Assembly: GCA_021413845.1 (NCBI GenBank)
Contig: JAIOPP010000090.1
Location: forward strand, 1-64,000
DNA from: Planctomycetia bacterium
Lineage (GTDB): Bacteria > Planctomycetota > Planctomycetia > Pirellulales > PNKZ01
Direction: 5' to 3'
DNA length: 64,000 nucleotides
In this document: positions 1 through 8,375 of the stretch, in pieces
How the letters are laid out: each line of letters starts with the position of its first letter
Numbering within the stretch: the stretch's first letter is position 1
Position numbers and translations under genes: made by a program
Notes under the pieces: model-generated
Seen by the model: only the letters and a program-made list of their open reading frames with translations
The model's database searches: none
What the model was told of the DNA's origin: nothing

Positions 1-1
1 G

Positions 2-313
2 ATCGGGCTCGTCGCTTCGCGCGGCGGCCGATTGGTTGCGCTCTCCGCTGCGCCGTTCGTGGCCGGCTTGGCGCGCGTGGCCGTTTCGCTTCGCTACGTC
101 GGGCCGTACACGATCGAATCGACCACGGCTCCCGCGCGGTTCGCGCCGGCTTCGCTCACCCGCGTCGACCTCGACCCGATCTACGGCTTGGCGTCGGTTC
201 GCCGCGGCGATTTGGAACTTCGCTTGAAAGCCGCGGTGCCGGTTGCGCCCCGCTCGGAAGACGAGTCGTGCGGCGCCGATTGGTTGGAAACGGCCTCCTC
301 GAAAGGAACCTAA
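2..313 (+). CDS. C-terminal part of an unrecognised protein (5' end outside window)
   Basis: The frame is open from the window edge to a TAA at 311-313 and gives about 103 residues. The start lies upstream of the window; an internal TTG at 32 is not a convincing start. The piece has a hydrophobic Ala/Val/Leu-rich first third and an Arg/Asp-rich second part, with no motif I recognise. It ends two bases before the ATG of the next gene, so the two are probably co-transcribed. Codon use is GC-rich like the neighbours. It could be the tail of an exported or membrane-associated protein, but that is a guess. Confidence 0.45.
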   Translation: MGLVASRGGRLVALSAAPFVAGLARVAVSLRYVGPYTIESTTAPARFAPASLTRVDLDPIYGLASVRRGDLELRLKAAVPVAPRSEDESCGADWLETASSKGT

Positions 314-315
314 CG

Positions 316-996
316 ATGAAGTATCGGGCTTTATTCAGCCGCCGAACCATGCTCGCGCTAGGCACGGCGCTCGCCTTCGCCGGCGCGCCGACCATCGGCG
401 GCGTCTCCATCATCTCCACGGTCGCGGCGGCGATCGCCGGCGACATCGCCAACGAAGCGGTCGCGAAGTCGCTCACGTTGGAGAAGGAGCTGAAATACGA
501 CGAAGCGATTCTCGCGCTGACTGCCGTGCGCAAGGCGAGCTATCTCGTGAATCTGCGGCTCGGTTGGTTGCATTATCTCAAAGCCGATTACACGACGTCG
601 AAGCAGTTTTATCAAGCGGCGATGCGCATGGCTCCCAAAGCGATCGAGCCGCGCCTCGGCGTGACGTTGCCGATGCTGGCCGAGCTGCGCTATGCCGAGG
701 TCGAGGGGGTGTCTCGCGCCATCCTCACGCTCGACGCCAACAACTACACCGGCAGCTTGCGACTGACCACGGCCCTCCGCTTGCAAGGGAAGTATCGCCC
801 GGCGCGGGAACTCAATGCCGCGATCCTCGAGCTCTATCCCACCGACGTGACGTTTCTGAGCGAGCAGCTTCTAACGAGCGTCGCTTCGCAACAGAACGAC
901 GTCGCTGCGCTTTGCGACATGATCTTGGCCCTCGATGCCGAGAACGCGACCGCGAAGTATTACCAAGCCAATTCCGTCGCCGGCCGCAAGAAGTAA
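316..996 (+). CDS. TPR-like repeat protein with N-terminal signal or anchor
   Basis: A 226-residue protein. It begins with a basic stretch (MKYRALFSRRTM) and a hydrophobic segment at about residues 12-45, which reads as a signal peptide or membrane anchor. The rest is helical with tetratricopeptide-like spacing, for example 'LRLGWLHYLKADYTTSKQF' and 'YAEVEGVSRAILTLDANNY' (about residues 70-210), suggesting a periplasmic or membrane-tethered interaction scaffold. ATG 316 is chosen because it follows the previous stop by two bases and opens directly on the signal. An O-methyltransferase gene follows after 73 bases. No enzymatic motif is seen and its partner is unknown. Confidence 0.7.
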   Translation: MKYRALFSRRTMLALGTALAFAGAPTIGGVSIISTVAAAIAGDIANEAVAKSLTLEKELKYDEAILALTAVRKASYLVNLRLGWLHYLKADYTTSKQFYQAAMRMAPKAIEPRLGVTLPMLAELRYAEVEGVSRAILTLDANNYTGSLRLTTALRLQGKYRPARELNAAILELYPTDVTFLSEQLLTSVASQQNDVAALCDMILALDAENATAKYYQANSVAGRKK

Positions 997-1069
997 CCGT
1001 GCGGCAGCCCCGATCCATCAGCCCGATCCCTCGATCTTCTTGAGCTTTATCTTTTCGGAGAGTCATTCG

Positions 1070-2173
1070 ATGCTGAGTCCGTCGTCGACGTTGTGGGAAT
1101 CGCCGGCACCGCCGAAAGGCTCGCCCCGCGATCGAGATAATCGCTACTACCAACTGTTGGCCGGCGGCGCGAAGACCCGGCTGCTCGAAGGCTTCATCGA
1201 GCTGCGCGTCCCCGAGCTGCTCGGCGGCGCCGGTCCCTTAGCGGCCGACGAGATTTGTCGTCGTTTGAATCTCGATCTCACGCGCGGTTGGAAGTTTCTG
1301 CATCTCTTGGCGCTCGCCGGATTGCTGACGGAAACGCCGGGCGTCGACAAGCGCGGCGCACAAGGGACCGACGGCACGATCTTCGGGCTTTCCGAAGAAG
1401 CGATCGAGTATTTCGGTCCGCGCGGCGACGAAGGCTATTTCTATCGCGACTTGGTGCATTATTGGCGCCATGTCGCCATGCTGCCGTTTGCGGACGTGCT
1501 GCGGGGCATGCCGCTCCCCGAGGCGGTGCGCTGGCCGCCCGAAAGCGCCGAGGCGGCCGATCACTTGGAGACCTGGATGCGCGTCACCGCGACCGGCGCG
1601 ATTCGGACGCTCGTCAACTCCGGGGCGATGGCCCATGCCGAGCGCCTGCTCGACGTCGGCGGCGGCGACGGCACGATCGCCTGCGCGCTGGTCGAGCTCT
1701 ACGGCAACCTCGACGCGACGGTCTTCAATCTCCCCGCCTCCGCCCGACTGGCCGAACAAAACATCGCCTCGCGCGGTCTGACCGAACGGGTTCACGTCCA
1801 CATCGGCGACTTCCTCCGCGCAGAACTCCCGACCGGTTTCGATCGGGTCTTGTTCAGCCGCGTGCTGACCGATTGGAATCCGCAGATCTGCTTGATGCTG
1901 TTTCGCAAAGCGAAAGCGGCGCTCGTGCCGGGAGGCCGGCTGGTGATCAACGAAGCGCTCGTCGAAGGGAACGTCGACTACACCGTGGCGTGGGAGTTTC
2001 GCTACCTGTTTTACGACACCTTCGGCCGCTCGCTTTTGAAGCCGCTCGAAGCCTATGAGCAACTCTTGCACGCCGCCGGCTTCGAGATCGTGCAAGTCAC
2101 GCCGATGATCGACGACGCGTTCTACAGCGTGATCGAAGCCCAGCCGATCGGCGAGCTCGATACGCGACGCTAA
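1070..2173 (+). CDS. SAM-dependent O-methyltransferase, class I (Methyltransf_2-like)
   Basis: A 367-residue protein. The N-terminal half (about residues 25-115) looks like the winged-helix dimerisation domain of small-molecule O-methyltransferases. The second half is a Rossmann methyltransferase fold with a clear motif I, DVGGGDGT, at residues 195-202. Downstream motifs 'FDRVLFSRVLTDW' and 'ALVPGGRLVINEA' fit the acetylserotonin/caffeate-type PF00891 family. The substrate cannot be read from sequence. ATG 1070 is preferred over the upstream extension (frame open from 935) because the extension has no domain content. It probably shares a transcript with the TPR gene. It ends facing the convergent YHYH gene, with a hairpin between them. 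Confidence 0.85.
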   Translation: MLSPSSTLWESPAPPKGSPRDRDNRYYQLLAGGAKTRLLEGFIELRVPELLGGAGPLAADEICRRLNLDLTRGWKFLHLLALAGLLTETPGVDKRGAQGTDGTIFGLSEEAIEYFGPRGDEGYFYRDLVHYWRHVAMLPFADVLRGMPLPEAVRWPPESAEAADHLETWMRVTATGAIRTLVNSGAMAHAERLLDVGGGDGTIACALVELYGNLDATVFNLPASARLAEQNIASRGLTERVHVHIGDFLRAELPTGFDRVLFSRVLTDWNPQICLMLFRKAKAALVPGGRLVINEALVEGNVDYTVAWEFRYLFYDTFGRSLLKPLEAYEQLLHAAGFEIVQVTPMIDDAFYSVIEAQPIGELDTRR

Positions 2174-2207
2174 GCTTCGACTCTAAACTCCAACGCTAAA
2201 ATTCGCG

Positions 2208-2238
2208 GCGAGCGGCCGGCTCACAACCGGCGGCTCGC
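2208..2238. terminator. GC-rich hairpin between convergent genes
   Basis: Two 12-base arms, gcgagcggccgg and ccggcggctcgc, pair at 11 of 12 positions around a 7-base loop. The hairpin sits between the stop of the methyltransferase and the stop of the YHYH gene. There is no T-run, so it could be a two-way stabilising or REP-like palindrome rather than a true intrinsic terminator. Its left arm resembles the start of the 49-nt repeats found elsewhere in the window. Confidence 0.5.
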
Positions 2239-2249
2239 TTCCGCTTGCG

Positions 2250-4043
2250 CTACATCGGCCGCTTCACGTTCTTTCGTTCGAGCGTCCCCCAGTAGCCGCC
2301 GAGAATGTGCGGGAAGCGCCCCGGCGTTACGTGGTAGTGCGGGCCGCGCTCGGGATCGTCGTGGAGGTTGAACTCGTTCAGCGGCAGCTCCTTCGAGTCT
2401 TTCGCCATCACGCCGGCGGCCTCGTAAGGGCCGTATACCGGAAAGCCGTCGAATGCGAAGCCGATGAGCGGCGAATGGCCCGTGCCGTCGTCGCTCCAGG
2501 GCGACTTCACGCAGACCGGATACTTGTGATAGTGATACTGTTGGAACGGGCTCGGATGCCCGCAACACCGGTCGAGCCTCCAGAACGCTTCGACGGCTTC
2601 GGCGTCGTAAGGATCGTAGAAGACGACGCCGTTGATGGCGATGCCGATCGGGCCCGGCGGCATCACGTAGCGGTTCGCGATGCTCGTGAAGGCTTGCTTC
2701 TCCGGGTTCTCTTTCGGCTCCAGCGGAATGAGCCACGTCGCGTCTTGCTCTTTGATGTAGTTGTGGCTGCCGTCGAGCGCGCGGGCATTGTCCGGGAACA
2801 CGGCCGTCGGATGGTTCGGCAAGTTGTGCGAACGACCGACCAGGTGCGTCGGCGTGAACGAGACGACGACGTTGTCCGGCACGAAGCGATCTTGCTCGAC
2901 CAGCTTGCCCGCGAGATCGAGATAGCCGCGCCGGAGCCAAGCGGTCGTGTTGTCGGCAAACGGCGCTTCGAGGCGATCGGTCAAGTAATACAGACGGTCG
3001 GCGTTCGAGCGGTCGAATTGCTTCGGTGTTGCTTTCGTTTCGCCGCGGGGGTCGTAATACCAGCGTCCGCCGAGCGGCAGCATGCCGGCGAGCGCGGCGG
3101 GTTTCGTGGGCGCGCCGGTTTTCGTCGCCGCGCGAGCGACATAGTCGGCCGGGTCGGGAATGCGCACCAGTTCGATGTCGTCGATCATGAACTCGCTGCG
3201 CTCTCCTTCGCCGTTGCCGTCGCGAAAGCCGACCGAGAGCTTGAGCGTGTCGACTTCGACGAACGGCGTGTGGAACTCGAGCGCGTGCGTCGTCCAGGTG
3301 ACGGCGCCGAGCGGTCCGGTGTCGCCGCTCGGAACGTCGCGGCGCGCTTGCTCTACCGTGGGATAAAGGTTTTTCGAAACGGCATCGAGCGAGTTCTGGC
3401 CGTCGGCGGCGAAGAACTCGGCTTTCAAAAAGAGTTGCTTCGACGACGAGCTGAAGCCCTCTTGCGCGAGGCCCCGCACGCGGAAGCGGAACCAGCGTCC
3501 CTCTTCGCTGCGCAGATTGCGCACCGTGGCGGTCAACGCTCCTTCACGCTTGCCGTCGCCGTCGACATCGCGGCCCGACGGGAAGCGGACGCCCCAGCCG
3601 GTGCGGTCGGTTTTCGGATTGCCGAGGTAGCTGTACAGATAGTCGCCGGTGAGGGTAAAGCCGCGCGGCGTTGTGCTGATACCGGTCGTGCCGCCGGCCG
3701 ACTTACTTGCGCCGGCTTTCTTCCCCTCGGCGATCTCGAAATCGGCGTTGTCGATCAAGCCGCGTTGCGACTTCTTGTCTTCGCTTTCGCTCCGGCGCGG
3801 TACGGTCTCATCGACGATGCGCCGGCCCGGCGGCGGGCCGAACCCTTGCTGCCCGAAGCCTTGAGGGCCCATGCCTGGCGGTCCAAAGCCTTGCGGCCCG
3901 ACGCCCTGTGGTCCGAAGCCCTGCTGTCCGAACCCTTGGCGGGGCGGCCGCATTCCCGGCGGCGGCTGCGCGTCGAGCGTGGCGACGAAGCCGAAGAGCG
4001 AGAGTAGTAAACCACCCACGAAGAACGAGTAGTAACGCTTCAT
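2250..4043 (-). CDS. Secreted YHYH-domain protein with Gly/Phe/Pro-rich N-terminal repeats
   Basis: A 597-residue protein with a clear signal peptide (MKRYYSFFVGGLLLSLFGFV, cleavage near 'LDAQ'). Residues 36-75 form a low-complexity array of GFGPQG/GFGQQG/GMGPQG units. The middle (about 95-300) reads as a beta-sandwich jelly-roll ('GFTLTGDYLYSYLG', 'FMIDDIELVRIPDP'). The C-terminal third is a YHYH domain, with the name motif at residues 503-506 and further His/Cys and 'AFDGFPVYGP' elements. YHYH proteins are common exported proteins in planctomycetes; their biochemical role is unknown to me. The gene lies 76 bases downstream of the kinase on the same strand and is probably the last gene of a sigma-kinase-YHYH transcript. 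Confidence 0.85.
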   Translation of the reverse strand: MKRYYSFFVGGLLLSLFGFVATLDAQPPPGMRPPRQGFGQQGFGPQGVGPQGFGPPGMGPQGFGQQGFGPPPGRRIVDETVPRRSESEDKKSQRGLIDNADFEIAEGKKAGASKSAGGTTGISTTPRGFTLTGDYLYSYLGNPKTDRTGWGVRFPSGRDVDGDGKREGALTATVRNLRSEEGRWFRFRVRGLAQEGFSSSSKQLFLKAEFFAADGQNSLDAVSKNLYPTVEQARRDVPSGDTGPLGAVTWTTHALEFHTPFVEVDTLKLSVGFRDGNGEGERSEFMIDDIELVRIPDPADYVARAATKTGAPTKPAALAGMLPLGGRWYYDPRGETKATPKQFDRSNADRLYYLTDRLEAPFADNTTAWLRRGYLDLAGKLVEQDRFVPDNVVVSFTPTHLVGRSHNLPNHPTAVFPDNARALDGSHNYIKEQDATWLIPLEPKENPEKQAFTSIANRYVMPPGPIGIAINGVVFYDPYDAEAVEAFWRLDRCCGHPSPFQQYHYHKYPVCVKSPWSDDGTGHSPLIGFAFDGFPVYGPYEAAGVMAKDSKELPLNEFNLHDDPERGPHYHVTPGRFPHILGGYWGTLERKNVKRPM

Positions 4044-4119
4044 GATTTCCTAACTCTTCTCAGTGCGAGAGAAGGAGGCCTAAAGGGTGCCGACAGGGAG
4101 CGAGAGAAAGTGCGGGAAG

Positions 4120-7100
4120 CTATTCCCCTTCGTTGCCGCCGACCGGGCGCGGCGGGGTCTTTTTCAAGCGGTCTTCGAACTGCCGCAAGATATCGAGATC
4201 GTGCGTCGCTTGAGCTTTTAAAGCTTCGTCTTTAAGCAACGGCTCGACGACCTTGCTCGTCGCTTGAATCACCGTGAGCGCTTGGTCTGGATGCCCGCGA
4301 CGGAGTAGCGTCTCGGCGTAGTTGCGGCTGATCCGTGCCAGCCATTCGGTTTGTAGATAGACGCCGGCGAATTGCTGGGCGATCCGTTGTTGCTCTTCGT
4401 AGCAGCGCTTCAGCGCGGTCTCCGATTCGGCGAGGTCTCCTTGATCGCGCGCAAGCGTGCCGAGCCGATGGTAGATATGTACGTTCGAGATCGCGTAGGC
4501 GGTCGTTTGCGGATGTTCGCGGAGCAGACGATCGGAGATCGTGGCCGCTTCGCGCAGCTGCGCCGCCGCGGCCGGACGATCGACCGGCGGAATGTCGCGC
4601 ACATGGAAATCGACGAGCGTCTCGCAGAGTTCGTAGGAGAAGTCCGGAACCGTCGGAAATTCGCTGCACAGGCCGCGCAGCAACGCGACCGATTGCCGAT
4701 AGTCGGCCGATTCCCACTGCTCGCGACCTAAGGGACCGGCTTTCGAGCGCTGATGCAGGCACCGAGCCATTAGCAGTCGGACTTCGGCATCGGCCGGTCG
4801 TTCGATAGCGAGCTGCTCCAACAACACGAACGCCGAAGCCAGATGGGCGCTGAGCATGGTATCGACTTCGGGCGATGGCGCGTGTTCGCCAGGGGGACCA
4901 TCCGGCGGTCCCGGCGGCATCCGGTCGTGCGGCGGCCCACCAAACGGTGGCGGGCCGAAGTGGGGCCCGAACGGCGGTGGGCCGGGCGGATGCGGCGGGC
5001 CGGCGAACGGAGGCGGCCCGCGCTCCGGACCACCGCCGGGCCGGCCACCGGGGCCCCCTCGTTCACCCTCTTTGCCCCCCGGTCCTCCCGGCGGTCCATC
5101 AGGCGGGCCTGCGTGCGGACCTCGACCGTCCGGAGGTCCGTGCGGGCCGGGACCGGCGTGCGGCTGTTGCGACGGCGGGGGTCCTTTGTCGCGCGTTCCC
5201 AAGGCCAGATGGATGCGGGCCGAGGTACGGCGCGAGGCGAACGTCGCTTGCGATTCGGAGAGTTGCGATAAGTCCGCGAGCGCGAGCGTGTAGGCGGCGC
5301 GGGCCTCGACGTTGCGATCTTCCAAGCGCTCCGTGTCGCCGAGGTCGCACGCCATTTCGGCCGCGAGCAGCGCCAGACCGGTGCGCGTTCCGTCGTCTGC
5401 GGTGGCGGGGACCAAGCCGGCGATCTCGCGCTCAGCCGCGTTCCAGGCTTCGCGCGCTTCGGTGAACCGGCCGAGCCGAGCATGGATCAGGCCGATCCGA
5501 TGTCGGGCCGAGATCGTTTGTCGGCGGACTTGCGGATCGGAGCCGCGCTCGCCGGCGAGCTTGAGATAGTAGGGCAACAAGTCTTCCAAGGCCGCGGCGA
5601 TCTGCGGCGAGACGGTCGGCACGGCGGTCGTCGATGCGCCGGCTCCGTCGCTCGCGATGCCGTCGACTTTCGCGAACGAGCTGGTAAGCGAATTGCTCGG
5701 CGCGAACCGCTCGAAGACTCGATCGAGCGCCTCGAGCGAAGTCGCCGAGATCGATTCGGCCGCGGCCCGCGCTTCGCGCTGCGCCGCGAGCGAGCTCGTG
5801 AGCTCCTGATTCAAGCGCGACGTATGCCAATAGCCCCAAGCCGACACGACGGTCAGCGTGACGAGCGAGGCGGTTGCTAAGCCGAGCGCCGCGGCGGCGA
5901 CCCGATTGCGCAGGCACCAGCGGCGCATCCGTTCGAACGACGAGACTCGCCGCGCACGGATCGGCATTCCTTCGAGAAACCGATCGAGGTCGTCGGCCAA
6001 TTCGCCGGCCGAAGCGTAGCGGTGGGCCGGCTCTCGGGCCGTCGCTTTGGCGATGATCGTGTCGAGGTCGGCCGGCAGCAGCGGGTGGACGGAGCGGAGC
6101 CGAGGCAAGCTCGTTTCCGTAATCTGCCGCATCAGCTCGACGCTCGTCATGCCCGTAAACGGGACGCGTCCGGTGGCGAGCTCGAAGAGGGTGACGCCGA
6201 GGCAATACACATCGCCGCGCACTTCGGAGATCCCCAGAAAGCGCTCCGGGGGAAGATAGCGGAGCGTTCCGGCGACATGCGTGCGCGTGACCGTGTCTTC
6301 CGATTCCAAAGCCTGCGCGAGTCCGAAGTCGGTGATCCAGACGTGCCCGGCCCGATCGAGCATGATGTTCGCCGGCTTCACGTCGCGATGCAAAGTCCCC
6401 TGCGCATGGGCACATTCGAGCGCTCGGGCCGCGTCGCGCCCGATGCGGGCCGTTTCGCGCGGGTCGAGCCGGTGGTCGGGCTGCGCGGCCGAAAGGCGAT
6501 CGAGGCCCGAGCCGTCGATCAATTGCATCACATAGTAATGCAGGCCTTCGTCGAAGCCGACGCCGAACACCGGCACGATGTTCGTATGATGGAGTTGCGC
6601 GGCGAGCCGGGCTTCGAGCTCGAACCGATACACGCGCCGCTCGTCGTTCAAGACTTGCGGCGGCAGCACCTTCACGGCGACGTTTCGTTCGAGCGATTCT
6701 TGCCGCGCTTCGTACACGACCCCCATGCCGCCGGAGCCGATCTCGCGTAGGAGTCGAAAGTCGCCGAGGCGCTCGGGCATCTTGCGGAGCGAGGCGCGTC
6801 CCCCTTCGTTCGTATAGCCGGTGCGTACCTTCACGTTCTCGACCGCCGCGATCGTCGGCAGGAGCGTGCGCAGCAGCTCGGCGATCTGCGGATAACGGCC
6901 GGCGTATTCTTCGATCGTCGGCCGGTCGTCGTCGCGGAGGCGGCGCATGAAGTCGGCGGCGACCATCTCGAACAGGTCGTCGTCGTCGAGAATGATCGGA
7001 GCCGTATCCGGCGAGAACGAGGCGGGCGCGCGCTTCGAGGCGTCTTCCACCGTCGGATCGGAGATCATCGGGTTCGAGGTGTTCGGCGAGCGTGGCGGAG

Positions 7101-7155
7101 TCGAAGACTCCGAGCCGAGGGACAACTTCGAGGATCGAACCGGCTCCGGTGTCAT
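4120..7155 (-). CDS. Transmembrane Ser/Thr protein kinase with TPR-like sensor part and Gly/Pro-rich insert
   Basis: A 1011-residue protein. Residues 55-105 form the acidic helical extension often seen before planctomycete kinases. The kinase domain spans about 133-395: Gly loop 'IGSGGMGVVYEA' (139-150), VAVK lysine (K162), catalytic loop HRDVKPANI (256-264) and DFG (276-278). A transmembrane helix lies at about 419-443. The part beyond it carries TPR-like helices interrupted at about 658-763 by a Gly/Pro/His/Phe-rich insert. ATG 7155 is chosen because it lies 14 bases after the sigma-factor stop; the longer open frame upstream overlaps the sigma gene and has no domain. It likely transduces an extracytoplasmic signal and is co-expressed with the sigma factor and YHYH protein. 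Confidence 0.9.
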   Translation of the reverse strand: MTPEPVRSSKLSLGSESSTPPRSPNTSNPMISDPTVEDASKRAPASFSPDTAPIILDDDDLFEMVAADFMRRLRDDDRPTIEEYAGRYPQIAELLRTLLPTIAAVENVKVRTGYTNEGGRASLRKMPERLGDFRLLREIGSGGMGVVYEARQESLERNVAVKVLPPQVLNDERRVYRFELEARLAAQLHHTNIVPVFGVGFDEGLHYYVMQLIDGSGLDRLSAAQPDHRLDPRETARIGRDAARALECAHAQGTLHRDVKPANIMLDRAGHVWITDFGLAQALESEDTVTRTHVAGTLRYLPPERFLGISEVRGDVYCLGVTLFELATGRVPFTGMTSVELMRQITETSLPRLRSVHPLLPADLDTIIAKATAREPAHRYASAGELADDLDRFLEGMPIRARRVSSFERMRRWCLRNRVAAAALGLATASLVTLTVVSAWGYWHTSRLNQELTSSLAAQREARAAAESISATSLEALDRVFERFAPSNSLTSSFAKVDGIASDGAGASTTAVPTVSPQIAAALEDLLPYYLKLAGERGSDPQVRRQTISARHRIGLIHARLGRFTEAREAWNAAEREIAGLVPATADDGTRTGLALLAAEMACDLGDTERLEDRNVEARAAYTLALADLSQLSESQATFASRRTSARIHLALGTRDKGPPPSQQPHAGPGPHGPPDGRGPHAGPPDGPPGGPGGKEGERGGPGGRPGGGPERGPPPFAGPPHPPGPPPFGPHFGPPPFGGPPHDRMPPGPPDGPPGEHAPSPEVDTMLSAHLASAFVLLEQLAIERPADAEVRLLMARCLHQRSKAGPLGREQWESADYRQSVALLRGLCSEFPTVPDFSYELCETLVDFHVRDIPPVDRPAAAAQLREAATISDRLLREHPQTTAYAISNVHIYHRLGTLARDQGDLAESETALKRCYEEQQRIAQQFAGVYLQTEWLARISRNYAETLLRRGHPDQALTVIQATSKVVEPLLKDEALKAQATHDLDILRQFEDRLKKTPPRPVGGNEGE

Positions 7156-7169
7156 GTCAATTCGCCGTT

Positions 7170-7838
7170 TTAACTTTCCGTTGCGTCGAAGAATCCGGGT
7201 ACTTGCTTCAGAATCGTTTTCAAGCGTTCGAGTGCGCGAACGTAGCGAATGCTCGCCGCCTTCACTTCGATGCCGAGCACTTCGGCCGTTTCCTTGTTCG
7301 TCAGTTCCTCGAAGTGTCGCAAGGCCAGCACTTCGCGGTCGGTCGGGTTCATGTCGTCGAGCGCCGTCGTGACGAGCTCCGACAACTCGGCTCGCTGCGC
7401 CGCCTGGCTCGGCGACGACAACCGGCCCAGGAGTTGGAACGACATCGTCAGCGAAGTCCCGTCGGCCAAGCGCGCCTGGATCGACTGTTCGCGGCCGGCG
7501 TCGCGCATTTGCGCGCCGATGTGCCGACGATGGAAGTCGATCAAGGTTTGTCCGACGATCAAACGCAACCACACGAAACCGGTCATCGGCTGCGAAGTTC
7601 GGAAGGCGTCGATCCGTCGGGCCGCGTCGACGTAAGCCTCTTGCAAGACGTCTTCGGCATCGACGCGACCTCGCAGTCGCGGATCGAGCCGAAATTGCAC
7701 CATCCGAGCCAATCGCATCCGGTGACTCGCAAAAAACTCGACCAGCGCCGCCTCTTCGCCCGAAAGCATTCGAGCGGTCAGCGGATCGCGGGACAGGGAG
7801 TCGTCGCGAGCACCTAGTTTAGAAACGGAATCGTTCAT
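7170..7838 (-). CDS. ECF-like RNA polymerase sigma factor (planctomycete type)
   Basis: A 222-residue protein. Region 2 is at about residues 25-100, including 'DAEDVLQEAYVDAARRI' and 'FVWLRLIVGQTLIDFHRR'. Region 4 is at about 150-215, with 'DREVLALRHFEELTNKETAE' followed by a helix-turn-helix ending 'RYVRALERLKTIL'. Length and architecture match the ECF sigma factors linked to Ser/Thr kinases in planctomycetes. ATG 7838 was chosen over an upstream extension that has no domain content. No anti-sigma factor is adjacent; the following kinase is the plausible regulator, as in other sigma-kinase pairs (inference). Confidence 0.88.
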   Translation of the reverse strand: MNDSVSKLGARDDSLSRDPLTARMLSGEEAALVEFFASHRMRLARMVQFRLDPRLRGRVDAEDVLQEAYVDAARRIDAFRTSQPMTGFVWLRLIVGQTLIDFHRRHIGAQMRDAGREQSIQARLADGTSLTMSFQLLGRLSSPSQAAQRAELSELVTTALDDMNPTDREVLALRHFEELTNKETAEVLGIEVKAASIRYVRALERLKTILKQVPGFFDATES

Positions 7839-8060
7839 AAAGCGTCTACAAAAAAATATCCGGAGGGGAGAAATCCTACGGTTTCCCTCGATCATAACCG
7901 GTATTACGTCGCTCGTCGTCGGGGGTTCGAGCCGGTCTCGAAAGAGGCCGGCCGTTTTTTCGGCGGAGTTGTAGACGCCGGGCCGGAGCCGCCGTTTATC
8001 TAGGTAGAGCAGCACGGTTTTCTAACAATTAAAGACCCTTGGTTTCGAAGGCTTCCGGCC
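7839..8060. promoter_or_regulatory. Divergent promoter region between sigma factor and PqqD-like gene
   Basis: A 222-base spacer between two divergent operons, so it must hold promoters for both. Immediately upstream of the plus-strand start there is an AT-richer stretch (cggttttctaacaattaaag, 8013-8032). A short gaggccggcc...ttttttcggc element near 7940-7962 could form a small hairpin. No operator can be assigned with confidence. Confidence 0.45.
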
Positions 8061-8306
8061 ATGAGCATTGTCGACCGACTATCGCACCTCACGATTAAAG
8101 ACGACGGTTTCCTCTTCGACTCGACGACCGGCGACACCTACGTCGCCAACCCGACCGCCTTGGCGATCTTGCGCTGGATGCAAGACGGCTGCGATGAAGT
8201 TCAAGCGGCCGATGAAGCGGTGCGCAGATTCGATGCCGGCGAGACCGAGATTCGCCGCGACGTCGCCGACCTCGTCGCCCGACTTCGCTCTTGGCAGTTG
8301 TTGTAA
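8061..8306 (+). CDS. PqqD-like peptide-chaperone (RRE) protein
   Basis: An 81-residue protein with the PqqD-fold pattern: an N-terminal beta part 'DGFLFDSTTGDTYVANPTAL' followed by helices 'AILRWMQDGCDEVQAADEAV' and a C-terminal helix ending 'LVARLRSWQLL'. PqqD proteins bind leader peptides of RiPP precursors and present them to modifying enzymes. This is the first gene of a three-gene operon with an ATP-grasp ligase (69 bases later) and a PLP decarboxylase whose N-terminus resembles such a leader. Its length is typical of stand-alone PqqD proteins (about 80-95 residues). An alternative is the PqqD-like subgroup found with HPr-kinase-related systems, but no such partner is present. Confidence 0.75.
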   Translation: MSIVDRLSHLTIKDDGFLFDSTTGDTYVANPTALAILRWMQDGCDEVQAADEAVRRFDAGETEIRRDVADLVARLRSWQLL

Positions 8307-8375
8307 GCCGCTCGTTCAAGAATCGTCGCTCGAAAAAAATCTACCGCCCCGTACGCTACCGAAAAAGAAGCAACT

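Noticed and set aside
1070-2173. O-methyltransferase as part of a biosynthetic cluster with the ATP-grasp operon
   Set aside because: About 6 kb and an unrelated convergent and divergent gene set lie between them, so no operon link is supported.
2307-4007. 566-codon plus-strand frame opposite the YHYH gene
   Set aside because: The minus-strand frame has a signal peptide and YHYH domain; this frame has low-complexity Arg/Val/Ala composition and no start context.
7915-7935. A gggggttcgagcc string resembling a tRNA T-arm
   Set aside because: No acceptor stem, anticodon arm or CCA end could be built around it.
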